A DNA stretch of 64,000 nt, from NCBI RefSeq assembly GCF_963664415.1, contig NZ_OY761440.1, positions 806,001-870,000 on the forward strand, read 5' to 3'. Each line of letters opens with the position of its first letter. The stretch's first letter is position 1. The translations under genes were made by a program, and so were the position numbers. Positions 42,967 to 52,068 of the stretch are shown piece by piece. The notes under the pieces are model-generated. The model did not search any database and was not told the origin of the DNA. It was given only the letters and a program-made list of their open reading frames with translations. Source of the stretch: an uncultured Desulfobacter sp. (GTDB taxonomy: Bacteria; Desulfobacterota; Desulfobacteria; Desulfobacterales; Desulfobacteraceae).

Positions 42967-45900
42967 ATGGCCAAACGAAATACAAAGGAAAAAAGATATA
43001 TTGCCCTGCCCGAAGAGGCCATCCATAAAATTGAATCCATGGTAGATACCTGGACCTACGACACCAAAGCCTTTGTCAGGTCCAGACTCAACCAATACAA
43101 ACCGCCCAGCCCCTTGTTCTCTTTAATTAAAGATCTTTTCTTTTTGATTTTTTTCATGAAAAGAAAACAAAAACGGATGAATGTCCTCAACAATCCCCAA
43201 ATTCTCATAGACTGGAAAAAACGATTTTTGTATTCAGGAGAAACCAACCCTGCCGCATCCTGGAACAAGATCATTGCCAAAGAACTGACAAAAGCGGAGT
43301 ACCATTACCTTATCGCGGTTCTGGATAGAGAACTGACCGATCTTCATGTCCCGGTGGAGTTAGAAAAGATTTTTGAAAAAATCTACAGGGTTCATATCAG
43401 AAAGGAGCACCTGGAAGACCCCGATGTTCCCAAAGCCCCCATCATGCTCATTGAAGGAACTTCGGGATCGGGAAAAAGCGCGACAGCAAGGGAAGCCCTT
43501 GAAAAAGTGGTATTTAGAAACGAAGTAATTCCCACAGTGGACTGGCGAAAAAAGCGGGACGAGATCTTAGGGGAATACGGCCTGTTCACCCAGCTTGAGG
43601 ATGTGGACCCTGAATTTGCCATGCAGATTGCAAAAAAGAAGAAAACCGATTTTTACCTGCGCCTGGCAAAAATCCCCATACTCAAACAAATTTTCAGAAA
43701 ACGAATCATGCAGAACCTGACGGATTTTGAAGATTTAGGTATTGTCGTGGACATGTCCGTTATAACGCCCAACGATTACCAAACCGCCCTGTCCGGAGAG
43801 CCGGGCAACTATTTCAAGCGGGCCATGGGGCATCCTAAGGTCACATCAATCCGGCACATTGAAGAAGCCCATTCGGCATTTGGAAAATCGGGATCCGAAT
43901 CCGGCACCGGAGGCGGCGGTGAAAAACAACAAAGAACCCTGATTGACACCTCCAACATTGTCCTGGATGAAATCATTGACGGCAGACGGGATTGCTTTAT
44001 CATTGCCACCAGTGACCAGTCCCACCGGTTTGATTCAGCCATTTACCGCAGATTTATTGAAAAAGGCGTGATTATCGACATTTCAAAATACTGGATGAAC
44101 CGGGAAAACCTAAAAAAAATCATCACCCTTGAGATCCGGCGCTACCAGATCCCCACCAAATTTAATCCGGAGTCAAAACAACTGGACGATGCCGCAGATA
44201 AAATCTATGCCATTTTCAGGGAGAGAAGCCTGAAAATCACCCCGGCGTACGTGAGAAAACTCATTGAATCGATCACCTCCATCCAGGGGGATTTTATCCT
44301 GGAATTTTTAGATGATGCCGTTTTGATCCGAAAGGCCTTCCAGCTGGTGGCCAAAAACGTGTATGGAGAACTATACGACAAGGTTGTTGACAAGATGGGC
44401 CGGAAACTGAACTGGGAAAAGTATGTGGGCGATATCAAGGATAAATTTTCTGAGATGGCCAACAACTGTTTCCAATACGGGGTCAGCGAAGACAAAGGGG
44501 TAGTGCTCACAGGCCCGCCGGGATCGGGCAAGACCTATCTGGTCAGAACCTGGCTCTCATCCAACCGCAAGGTCCATGATATTGCCACAAGCCCCTCGGC
44601 GCTTCAAGACCCGTCAAGCCCTGTGCACGGCGCCGTATCCAACCTTGAAAAAGTGTACGATATTGCAAAAATGATCGCCCCCACGGTGATATTTTTTGAC
44701 GAGGGAGATGCGCTTGCCCCAAGACGAAGCGGTACCGGCGGTCACCCTTCGGATGCCCTGACCAACAAATTTCTAAATATCATTGACGGTGAAATCCCTC
44801 TAAACAAAGTATTTACCGTTTTAACCACCAACCGCCTGGATATCCTGGACCCTGCCTTGATCCGGTCTAAAAGACTGAAAACCCTTGATATATCAGGCCA
44901 CATGCGTCAAAAAGATGTCTTTGAAATCATCAAAAAGCAGTTTGAAAATGTTCCCCATCCACGCAAATTCGGGGTGGAAAAAATCATAGAGACAGCCCAG
45001 GGTATTTGCAATACCCCGGCAGACTACACATCGTTTACGGAAAAAGCCATTGCCCTTTGCACCACCGAGTTTAAAGTGTTGCTAAAACTTCGGGATCTCA
45101 AATCCTCAACCCAGGATGAAAAATATAACTTTGTCAAACTTAATTTTAAAACCGTCATAGGCATTCTTGATGCCCTTAAAGCCCCCCCCTTGATCAAATC
45201 CAAAATCAAAACCGACCTGAAAAATTTTGTGGATCATTACGACAAGATCCTGGAAAATGTGGATCATATCACACGGGAAAAGGATTATCCCATTGTTGTG
45301 ACCCACCTGGACTCCGCCAGAAGGGAAATTTCCCAAAGCCCGGTGCGCAAAGGCACCATCCAGCTCAACGAATTTTTAGAAACCGAGCTGAGCCAGGAAC
45401 CCCAGGTCGGTTTTATTATCGGCGTAGGCGCCAATGACATGACCGGCATGCTGTTGCCCATTGCCACCAGCCTGACCGGCAGGGTAGAAAACACACCGAT
45501 CATTGTAACCGGGGCTGTGGCCACGCCTTCGGCCGAGACCTCCCAGCTGGATATGGCCGTAAAAATGACCAATCAATCGGCTCAGGAGGCTTTGACCATG
45601 GTGAAAAACTATATCCAGAGCCTATGCCCGGATATCAGCATCCCCTGGCTGTTCGGGGATTTCCTCCAGCGGTATTCCATCCACCATCAGCTCTTATCTG
45701 CATCCTACAACGTCGGCGGACCCTCCGCAGGGTATGCCCTGGCCCTGAACACCCTGTCGGTCCTGCTTCAGATTCCTCTTTGCATTGACTTTGGCATCAC
45801 CGGCGCGCCCTGGACCAAAGGGGTCAAAAAGGACCAGATTGGCGGCTCGGTAATTATCGGCGGGCACCGGAAAAAAACAGAAAAAGTGCTGCTCTATCTT

Positions 45901-46287
45901 CGGCGGATGTACATGCCGCTGCAGAACTACCAAGATCTTGAGCCTGAATTTCTTATCGGCTACTGGGAACGTGACAAGGATATTATTGCCGTAACCCATT
46001 TTGCCGACCTCATGCCCGAGGTGCTTTGCATAGATGAAGCCCACGATAAAATGCGCGAAGACTTAATTAAAAAAAGGATAAAGAATAAAACGGAAAAATA
46101 CTATGACACTGAGGATACGGCGAATCTGGAAGAAGACATTGCCCAGGTCAAAAAAACAATGAGAAAACGGGCCGAAGAGGAAATTCTCAAACGGGTCAAC
46201 GCCATCAGGTTCTATCTCCAAGATCCTGGCCGGGAAAAATATATCTCCCATGAAAAGATATTTCAAACCTACATTAATATAAATTGA
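42967..46287 (+). CDS. Double AAA+ protein with C-terminal Lon-like protease domain
   Basis: 1106 residues. A hydrophobic stretch at about 50-66 (LFSLIKDLFFLIFF) near the N-terminus may bind the membrane. The first AAA+ domain has Walker A Lys170 (GTSGSGKS) and a divergent Walker B (IRHIEEAH). The second has Lys522 (GPPGSGKT), Asp578-Glu579 (VIFFDEGDALAPRR) and sensor-1 LTTNRLD. The C-terminal 270 residues resemble the Lon S16 protease, with nucleophile Ser920 in GGPSAGYALALN. The Lys of the Ser-Lys dyad is not where Lon has it: the IGG at 958-960 is followed by Ser-Val, and Lys969/Lys970 follow a second IGG (964-966). Two AAA+ modules in one chain are not typical of Lon. Follows an SPFH gene. 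Confidence 0.85.
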   Translation: MAKRNTKEKRYIALPEEAIHKIESMVDTWTYDTKAFVRSRLNQYKPPSPLFSLIKDLFFLIFFMKRKQKRMNVLNNPQILIDWKKRFLYSGETNPAASWNKIIAKELTKAEYHYLIAVLDRELTDLHVPVELEKIFEKIYRVHIRKEHLEDPDVPKAPIMLIEGTSGSGKSATAREALEKVVFRNEVIPTVDWRKKRDEILGEYGLFTQLEDVDPEFAMQIAKKKKTDFYLRLAKIPILKQIFRKRIMQNLTDFEDLGIVVDMSVITPNDYQTALSGEPGNYFKRAMGHPKVTSIRHIEEAHSAFGKSGSESGTGGGGEKQQRTLIDTSNIVLDEIIDGRRDCFIIATSDQSHRFDSAIYRRFIEKGVIIDISKYWMNRENLKKIITLEIRRYQIPTKFNPESKQLDDAADKIYAIFRERSLKITPAYVRKLIESITSIQGDFILEFLDDAVLIRKAFQLVAKNVYGELYDKVVDKMGRKLNWEKYVGDIKDKFSEMANNCFQYGVSEDKGVVLTGPPGSGKTYLVRTWLSSNRKVHDIATSPSALQDPSSPVHGAVSNLEKVYDIAKMIAPTVIFFDEGDALAPRRSGTGGHPSDALTNKFLNIIDGEIPLNKVFTVLTTNRLDILDPALIRSKRLKTLDISGHMRQKDVFEIIKKQFENVPHPRKFGVEKIIETAQGICNTPADYTSFTEKAIALCTTEFKVLLKLRDLKSSTQDEKYNFVKLNFKTVIGILDALKAPPLIKSKIKTDLKNFVDHYDKILENVDHITREKDYPIVVTHLDSARREISQSPVRKGTIQLNEFLETELSQEPQVGFIIGVGANDMTGMLLPIATSLTGRVENTPIIVTGAVATPSAETSQLDMAVKMTNQSAQEALTMVKNYIQSLCPDISIPWLFGDFLQRYSIHHQLLSASYNVGGPSAGYALALNTLSVLLQIPLCIDFGITGAPWTKGVKKDQIGGSVIIGGHRKKTEKVLLYLRRMYMPLQNYQDLEPEFLIGYWERDKDIIAVTHFADLMPEVLCIDEAHDKMREDLIKKRIKNKTEKYYDTEDTANLEEDIAQVKKTMRKRAEEEILKRVNAIRFYLQDPGREKYISHEKIFQTYININ

Positions 46288-46369
46288 TCGGAAGGTCTTA
46301 CAAGCGGCATCACGCCGCAACAAAGTGTTGTTTTCTTGCCAACACAGGATTGATTTAAATTGCGTTCAT

Positions 46370-46422
46370 GTTTTGTTGTGGGTTGAGCCTGGGTGTAGAT
46401 AGCCCAGGTCGACCCACGGCCG
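46370..46422. repeat. Extragenic palindrome family, copy 3
   Basis: On the plus strand it reads GTTTTGTTGTGGGTTGAGCC, with the complementary arm GCCCAGGTCGACCCACGGCC further on. The arms pair almost perfectly (one mismatch, one bulge). It sits between the converging Lon-like and TrmO-like genes, where it could end both transcripts. Confidence 0.8.
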
Positions 46423-46432
46423 TTAATGAAAA

Positions 46433-46933
46433 TCAAATTTTTAATTTTATATCCAGCACCGGCGTCCCGTTGACGGCATCCAGCCCTTCAACAAACAATG
46501 TAGTGCCCTTGATATCCAGGAGTTTTACATCCTGTATGCCGATCCTTGAAAGCCTGTCCGGGGTCCGGGAGGCAAATACGCCGACCTGTTTACCGTCAAG
46601 CCCCCGCTTAAAACATGTCTTGACTGAACGGGCTTTATGCAGGTAGTAAACGATTGTGATTTCAGCTTCCTGTTCAAGCCCGGACATAAATCGCTTTTGG
46701 GAAGGTAACAGCTCAATTTCAGAAGCCGGGCCGCTCCCTTTTCTTCCAAATGGTGTTTCATCCCTTTCAAAATTGTTCTTTACAATGCCAATAGGATAGA
46801 TCGTGACAGCTGAAGCATCCCCAAAAAGACATTTCCGGCACACCGGACGGTCGTCGATAATGAATAGGTTTTCACGGTTGCAGGCAGAACTGCACTCAGA
46901 ACAGCGGCCTGTCTTATCTTTTTTTGATTCCAC
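46433..46933 (-). CDS. TrmO-like (UPF0066) tRNA methyltransferase fused to an N-terminal zinc ribbon
   Basis: 166 residues starting at GTG with AAGGA 7 bases upstream. Residues 10-36 carry CSEC, Cys18 and CRKC, a zinc-ribbon-like module. Residues 45-166 match UPF0066/TrmO (YPIGIVKNNF, then SRTPDRLSRIGIQDVKLLDI, LFVEGLDAVNGTPVLDIK), a beta-barrel SAM-dependent enzyme that methylates t6A37 in tRNA. The usual SPxRPNPIG motif is altered to SRTPDRLSRIG, so activity or substrate may differ from E. coli TrmO. Confidence 0.75.
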   Translation of the reverse strand: MESKKDKTGRCSECSSACNRENLFIIDDRPVCRKCLFGDASAVTIYPIGIVKNNFERDETPFGRKGSGPASEIELLPSQKRFMSGLEQEAEITIVYYLHKARSVKTCFKRGLDGKQVGVFASRTPDRLSRIGIQDVKLLDIKGTTLFVEGLDAVNGTPVLDIKLKI

Positions 46934-46979
46934 ACTGATATCCTTTTACTTTTTTACATCAAACATTAAATTCAAAATG

Positions 46980-47345
46980 TTACTCTAAAGAGGGCAGGAA
47001 TGTTTGAAATCCTTGTGTATCAGCCTTTTTCTGTTCATAATCTTGGTGCCATCCCAAAGGAACCGGCATTTTTTCATAAAGCATTTTTCTTTGAGCCTCC
47101 AGAAGCTGACGTGGAGCTTCCATAAAGTCAGCCGCACAGAAGACACGGCGACCGGATTTGGCCTTGGTTATCAGATTTTTTCTGGCATCCATACCAAAAA
47201 TGAAAGTGCAGCGCTGATCCCATTTATCAAAATTGGTGGTAAGGTTGAAATCGGTGTCGCCCCGAACGTATAATTTTTCAAAGGAGCATTCAAGTAAGTC
47301 CAAAGCCTTATCCACCCACCGGGCAGAGCCAGAATGATTATTCCC
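46980..47345 (-). pseudogene. Remnant of an IS1380-family transposase
   Basis: The minus-strand frame contains NNHSGSARWVDKALDLL, LYVRGDTDFNLTTNFDKW and TFIFGMDARKNLI, the DDE-region segment of IS1380-type transposases (typically HSGAAxxIDxAIxLL, then RGDTDFSLTxxFDRW). Both the beginning and the end of the transposase are missing, and no terminal inverted repeats are seen. It directly follows the aminotransferase remnant on the same strand, so an old insertion probably started the decay of this zone. Confidence 0.65.
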
Positions 47346-47401
47346 GTCTTCTCCATCCCATTGTACAGGTTCTGCAAAAACAGACGGATTAAAACCCAGG
47401 G

Positions 47402-47716
47402 TCAGCAGAAGAACGAGGCCTGGGAATAGTACAGTTCGGCCTGGGGACATCGGCCCTTTTCATATCCGTATTTATCCGCATAATAGGGCTGAAGGTATAT
47501 GGGGATGTAATGAACCTGGCAAAAAATGTTATCGGCCTTCGACCGTTCATACACCTGCCGCCTCTTTGCCGCACCGGCTTTCAAACGGATGGGATAAAGG
47601 TGGGGACAAGCAAAGAGTTTCCGGATCGGTATCAATAAAATCAGTTCTACCCCCACAACGGCAGAAATATCCGTATCATCCACGCTCTGATGCCCGTAAT
47701 TCAAAATTTTGGGCAT
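47402..47716 (-). pseudogene. Remnant of a DegT/DnrJ (PseC-type) sugar aminotransferase with internal deletions
   Basis: The N-terminal segment MPKILNYGHQSVDDTDISAV matches the start of PseC-like aminotransferases (xIPYGxQSIDxxDIxAVV). It runs straight into the C-terminal segment PHLYPIRL and then VHYIPIYLQPYYADKYGYEK and AELYYSQA, the end of the same family. In the alternative frame between them, LIDTDPETL resembles the family's internal DIDPxT strand. Nearly 300 residues, including the PLP lysine, are gone. This enzyme class makes nucleotide-linked amino sugars for glycans; here it is dead. Confidence 0.7.
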
Positions 47717-47973
47717 GTGGTCTTCTGTTAATGATCCCACAATCTATTCTCCTGTTCTCCGTGTGTCAGCCTTTTTTACAGCTTGAAAAACGTATCGACG
47801 AAATCAAGCTTAGAACTTCAATGGACCGCCAATGACTAAATAAACATACCCTTTAATTTCAAATTGTTAAATTTTATTTACGCCAACTTTTTATCCGGCA
47901 TCATAGTTGCTCTATGTAATGGCAATGCCGGACAAGGGAACCGTCTTTTCAACACAGAACAAAGGGGCACATC
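47717..47973. other. Leader region of the signalling-transport island
   Basis: No convincing gene. It contains the candidate sigma-54 promoter at 47895, within a longer inverted repeat TCCGGCAT (47894-47901) / ATGCCGGA (47935-47942), and the AAAGGGG ribosome site used by the kinase gene at 47974. Confidence 0.45.
47895..47911 (+). promoter_or_regulatory. Possible sigma-54 promoter before the first cache kinase
   Basis: CCGGCATCATAGTTGCT keeps the GG-N10-GC spacing and TTGCT of sigma-54 promoters, but the -24 block is CCGGCAT instead of TTGGCAC. The same bases form one arm of an inverted repeat, so this is tentative. Confidence 0.35.
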
Positions 47974-49704
47974 TTGAATAAATTAAAACAGAACAGACAG
48001 TGGCTGAAAAGAGCAATTTTTCTTAATATGACTTTTTTCCCCATGATCCCTTTTATTATTGCTTTGGGGATCAGCTTCTATTTCTTTTCTTCCGCCCTGG
48101 ATAAATCCACCCAGGCCAGCCTTGAAAGAATTTTGACCGACCACCGTAAAATGATTGAATCCTTCCTGCTCGAAAGGAAATCCGACCTTGAATTAATCAC
48201 ACGGGCATACACCTTTGAAGACATCATGGCCGAAAAGGCCATCACCACCATCTGCCAGAGCCTTCAAAAACGTTCTCCCGCCTTTGTTGATTTGGGACTG
48301 TTTGACGACACAGGCAATCACTTAAAATATTCCGGCTCCTTTGCCCTGGCAGGGAAAAGCTATACCCAGGAGCCCTGGTTCCAAAAAACCATGCTCCGGG
48401 GTTTCTACATCAGTGATATTTTCCTCGGGTATCGCAATATCCCGCATTTTGTTGTGGCAGTACGCAAAACAGAAAACAACCAAACCTGGGTGCTGCGCGC
48501 CACCATTGACACCGTGTTCTTTGACTCCATGGTATCCGGGGTGCGCATTGGCAAAACAGGTGAAGCATACATTTTAAATAACGAGGGAGTTGCCCAGACC
48601 GCACGACGTTCCGGGGATATCGCCCTTCTTGATAAAGATCCGGCCTTTGGGTGGATGAACGAACAGTTTTCCTCCAGCCAGCAAACCTTCCAGCTTTCAC
48701 CCAAAGGCCAACCCTTTTTATATGCAGTATCCAAACTGGCCAATAAATCCTGGTATCTGGTGGTTCGCCAGGAGAAACAAGATGCCTACAAAGCACTTTA
48801 CTCTGCGATCTTGATCTGTGTAATCATCGCCATTTTAGGCCTGGCAGCCCTGGTGGTCCTGGCCTATTTCACCTCTGAGACCATCTGCCGGCGCATGGAC
48901 CGTCTAGACGAGGAAAAAGAACAGCTGGGCAGCCAGTTGATCCGGGCCGTGCAACTGGCGGAAATCGGAGAAATGGCCGCAGGCTTTGCCCACGAAATCA
49001 ACAATCCCTTACAGATCATCAAAAGTGAATATGCCCTAATTAAAATCCTTATGGAAGAACTGTACCCGGGCAAAGAGGATAAGGATAATTCTCCCGATCC
49101 CAAGACCCTCAATGATATCCGGGAAAGTGTGGACCAGATTCATAAACAGGTGGAACGTTGCCATGAGATTACCTCCGCCATCTTAAAGTTTGGTAGAAAA
49201 AAAGAAGTCAAGCACACCACCCTGGACCCGGGTACAGTTATTCCTGAAATTCTTAAGCTGGTTGAAAACTCCGCACGTACCAGCGGCGTAGAGATCACCA
49301 CCCGGATTGAAGAAAAAATACCCAATTTCATGGGCGACCCCGGACGATTCCAGCAGGTCATGCTCAATCTAGTCAATAACGCCATACATGCCGTTACCAG
49401 CCGACATGGCGCCAACGGCGGCAAAATTGAGATCAATGCAGCCCAGACCCGGGACGATGAAGGACGGGCCATGGTTGACATTCAGGTTAATGACAATGGG
49501 TGCGGCATAGCGCCTGAACATATGGATAAAATTTTTTCACCCTTTTTTACAACAAAAGCCGTTGGCAGAGGAACCGGTCTGGGACTTTCGGTATGTTTCG
49601 GAATCATCGAAAGCTTTGGCGGCACCATGTCCGTGGACAGCCGACTCAACGAAGGAACCGTGTTTTCCATCCAGCTTCCGGCGCATGAAAACCAACCGTC
49701 TTAA
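47974..49704 (+). CDS. Cache-domain sensor histidine kinase
   Basis: 576 residues; TTG start with AAAGGGG 7 bases upstream. Two transmembrane helices (about 18-40 and 268-293) bracket a periplasmic double-cache sensor (PWFQKTMLRGFYISDIFLG, GEAYILNNEGVAQTAR), a fold that often binds carboxylates or amino acids. The cytoplasmic kinase core has His340 in GFAHEINNPLQ, the N-box LVNNAIHAV, DNGCGIAP and GRGTGLGLSV. The next gene, 14 bp on, is a stand-alone receiver and the one after is an SLC13 carrier, so this kinase probably senses the transported compound or a related one. Close relative of the kinase at 59905. Confidence 0.92.
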   Translation: MNKLKQNRQWLKRAIFLNMTFFPMIPFIIALGISFYFFSSALDKSTQASLERILTDHRKMIESFLLERKSDLELITRAYTFEDIMAEKAITTICQSLQKRSPAFVDLGLFDDTGNHLKYSGSFALAGKSYTQEPWFQKTMLRGFYISDIFLGYRNIPHFVVAVRKTENNQTWVLRATIDTVFFDSMVSGVRIGKTGEAYILNNEGVAQTARRSGDIALLDKDPAFGWMNEQFSSSQQTFQLSPKGQPFLYAVSKLANKSWYLVVRQEKQDAYKALYSAILICVIIAILGLAALVVLAYFTSETICRRMDRLDEEKEQLGSQLIRAVQLAEIGEMAAGFAHEINNPLQIIKSEYALIKILMEELYPGKEDKDNSPDPKTLNDIRESVDQIHKQVERCHEITSAILKFGRKKEVKHTTLDPGTVIPEILKLVENSARTSGVEITTRIEEKIPNFMGDPGRFQQVMLNLVNNAIHAVTSRHGANGGKIEINAAQTRDDEGRAMVDIQVNDNGCGIAPEHMDKIFSPFFTTKAVGRGTGLGLSVCFGIIESFGGTMSVDSRLNEGTVFSIQLPAHENQPS

Positions 49705-49718
49705 AGGAGGACAACCTA

Positions 49719-50171
49719 ATGGAAAAGATGAAACTGTTATTGGTAGATGATGAAACCCGCTACCTTGAGACCACCAGCAAACTCATTGAAAGAAAGGGTT
49801 ACGACGTATGGACAGCCCCAAGCGGAGAAGAAGCCCTTAAAATCCTGGCGGCCCACAATATCCATGTGGTGGTCCTGGATGTGAAGATGCCCGGGATGGA
49901 CGGCAATGAGACCCTTAAACATATCAAAGATTTATACCCCTTAACTGAAGTGATCATGCTCACCGGCCATGCCACGGTGGACTCAGCCATAGACGGACTG
50001 AAATCAGGTGCCTGGGACTATCTGATGAAGCCTGCGGATATTGAAGATATCATTGAAAAAGCAGAGCTGGCGTTCCAGAACCGTATGAACCAGGAAGAAA
50101 AAATTCGTTCTGCCCAGGCCAAACAATATCTGAAATCCCCCCGAGAAATTCTCAAAGAAGGGGACGAGTAA
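49719..50171 (+). CDS. Single-domain response regulator
   Basis: 150 residues: a complete receiver with acidic pair DD (10-11), Asp54 (VLDVKMPGMDG), Thr in MLTGHATVDSA and Lys-Pro in YLMKPADIED, then a 30-residue charged tail (NRMNQEEKIRSAQAKQYLKS). No output domain. It lies 14 bp after its probable kinase and 24 bp before the SLC13 carrier gene. It may act by binding the carrier, a downstream protein or another kinase. The receiver at 61744 is a close relative, including the HATVD motif and the charged tail. Confidence 0.92.
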   Translation: MEKMKLLLVDDETRYLETTSKLIERKGYDVWTAPSGEEALKILAAHNIHVVVLDVKMPGMDGNETLKHIKDLYPLTEVIMLTGHATVDSAIDGLKSGAWDYLMKPADIEDIIEKAELAFQNRMNQEEKIRSAQAKQYLKSPREILKEGDE

Positions 50172-50195
50172 ACCTGAACATAAGGAGTAAATTGA

Positions 50196-52046
50196 ATGAA
50201 ACAAGAAAAGAAAAAAGTCACCGGGTATGACAAATACATCGACTGGAAGATCTTTATCGTTCCTGTGGTCCTGTTCTTTGCTGTGCTTTTTATGCCCACC
50301 CCGTACGGCATGAAGGATGTGGGCATGGAATACACCATTGCTCCCCAAAAAGTGGTTTCCTATATCACAAAGGAGCTTTTTTCCGTCAAAAGTGAAGAAG
50401 CTGATCAATGGCAGTTGCTTACCGCCCAGATCATGGAACAAAACATGCGTATCGGCGCGCTGAGCAAAGAAAGATTTTTAGACCGGGATGCCAAGTGGTG
50501 TAAAAAATATAAGATTCCGTCCCAGAAAGCAAATCTTGAAAAAGCACAGGCGTATGTCAAAGACAGCGTCAACGATACTGATTTCAAATCCTTGATGGCC
50601 AATGCACTGGAATTGCGGAAAAACGGGCTTAAATATGAAGACCTCAAAGACAAGGACAAGGCAAATGCAGACAAAGGCGCATGGCAGATCAAGGTATCCA
50701 TTGCCATGGGGATCTTTGTAGTCCTCTGTTTCTTAACCGAGTGCATTCCGTTGCCAGCCGTGGCCTTCTGTATCGGCCTGATCCTGGTGTTCACCGGTGT
50801 CATCAGCCGTCAGCAGGTAGCCATGCTCTACTGGTCCGACGCCTGCTGGTTCATCATGGGTTCATTGATGTTTGCGGCCGCCTTTGTAAAAACCGGGGTG
50901 GACAAACGGGTGTGCATGATGATGTTTAAACGCTTGGCCGTGCCCAATCCCAAATGGATCACCCTGATCTTCTTTTTAATCATCACACCCTTGGCAGCCT
51001 TTATTTCAGACCATGCCCTGGCAGCCATGTTCCTGCCCATTGGTATGTTGCTCTACCAGAACAGCCTGACCGATGACGTGCCTGAAGACAAAGAGCTTGC
51101 CAAACTGCTGATGATCTCCATTGCCATGGCCTGTAACATCGGTGGTCCGGGCGCGCCTTCCGGCGGTGCCAGAAACGTTATCATGATGACCTATCTGACC
51201 GACATGTTCGGCCTTGATATCGGTTATTTCCAATGGGTTACCTATTGTTTCCCCTTTCTCATCGCCATGATTCCGGTTTCCTGGTTCATCATCAACATAC
51301 GTTTCAGGCCTAAAACCGTTACCCTGGCACCTGCCATGGACCACCTGCGCCGTGAAATCGACCGCATGGGCGCCTGGAACAAGCAGCAGATCTGGGCACT
51401 GATCATCTTCCTTGTCATGGTGTTCGGCTGGTTCACGGAAAAAGCCTTTTACAATATAGGGATCTACCCCATTCGCCTGGGTATCGGCGTGATTGCCGTG
51501 GCCGGCGCCATCGCTTACATCCTGGCCGGCGTAGTCAACTGGCGCGACTACCAGGACCGTGTGGACTGGGGTGTTGTCTGGCTCTATGCCGGGGCCATCA
51601 TATTCGGCCGGACCCTGGATTCAACGGGCGCGGCATACTGGCTGGCCCGGTCCGCCATTGAATTTTTGTCCAATTTCGGTATGGATTCAGGCCTGCCCCT
51701 GATGGCCGTGTCCAACGGTCTGACCTCTATTTTGACCAACCTCATGGCTGACGGCCCTGCAGCGGCATCCGTAGGCCCCATCACCCTGAACATGGCCGGC
51801 ATGGTCCACCCGGGCAGCTCCTATCTGCCTTTCATGGCCATGGCCACAGCAATGGCGTCATCCTTTGCCTACTGCCTGATCATCGGCACGCCCCCCAACG
51901 CCATTGTATATGCCAGCGGTTACCTGGAACCTAAAGATTACCTGAGAGCCGGTATACCTTTGTTCTTTTTTGCCAACGTAATACTGCTGCTGCTCACCGG
52001 TGTTTACTGGACCGTTAGAGGATTCGGCACCTTGCCCGGATTCTGA
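50196..52046 (+). CDS. SLC13/DASS family anion or dicarboxylate carrier with N-terminal insert
   Basis: A 616-residue secondary transporter. A first helix (about 20-38) is followed by a soluble, charged segment of about 120 residues (45-165, rich in Lys/Glu helices), probably periplasmic, then about a dozen helices. Family landmarks: an ACNIGGPGAPSGGARN loop in place of the first SNT motif, and VSNGLTSILTNLMADGPAAA plus IIGTPPNAIVY in the second half. Relatives move succinate, fumarate, malate, citrate or sulfate with Na+. The substrate here is not readable from sequence. Embedded in a two-component, stress-protein and acetyltransferase cluster. Confidence 0.9.
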   Translation: MKQEKKKVTGYDKYIDWKIFIVPVVLFFAVLFMPTPYGMKDVGMEYTIAPQKVVSYITKELFSVKSEEADQWQLLTAQIMEQNMRIGALSKERFLDRDAKWCKKYKIPSQKANLEKAQAYVKDSVNDTDFKSLMANALELRKNGLKYEDLKDKDKANADKGAWQIKVSIAMGIFVVLCFLTECIPLPAVAFCIGLILVFTGVISRQQVAMLYWSDACWFIMGSLMFAAAFVKTGVDKRVCMMMFKRLAVPNPKWITLIFFLIITPLAAFISDHALAAMFLPIGMLLYQNSLTDDVPEDKELAKLLMISIAMACNIGGPGAPSGGARNVIMMTYLTDMFGLDIGYFQWVTYCFPFLIAMIPVSWFIINIRFRPKTVTLAPAMDHLRREIDRMGAWNKQQIWALIIFLVMVFGWFTEKAFYNIGIYPIRLGIGVIAVAGAIAYILAGVVNWRDYQDRVDWGVVWLYAGAIIFGRTLDSTGAAYWLARSAIEFLSNFGMDSGLPLMAVSNGLTSILTNLMADGPAAASVGPITLNMAGMVHPGSSYLPFMAMATAMASSFAYCLIIGTPPNAIVYASGYLEPKDYLRAGIPLFFFANVILLLLTGVYWTVRGFGTLPGF

Positions 52047-52068
52047 TAGAAAATTTACGGAGGACAAG

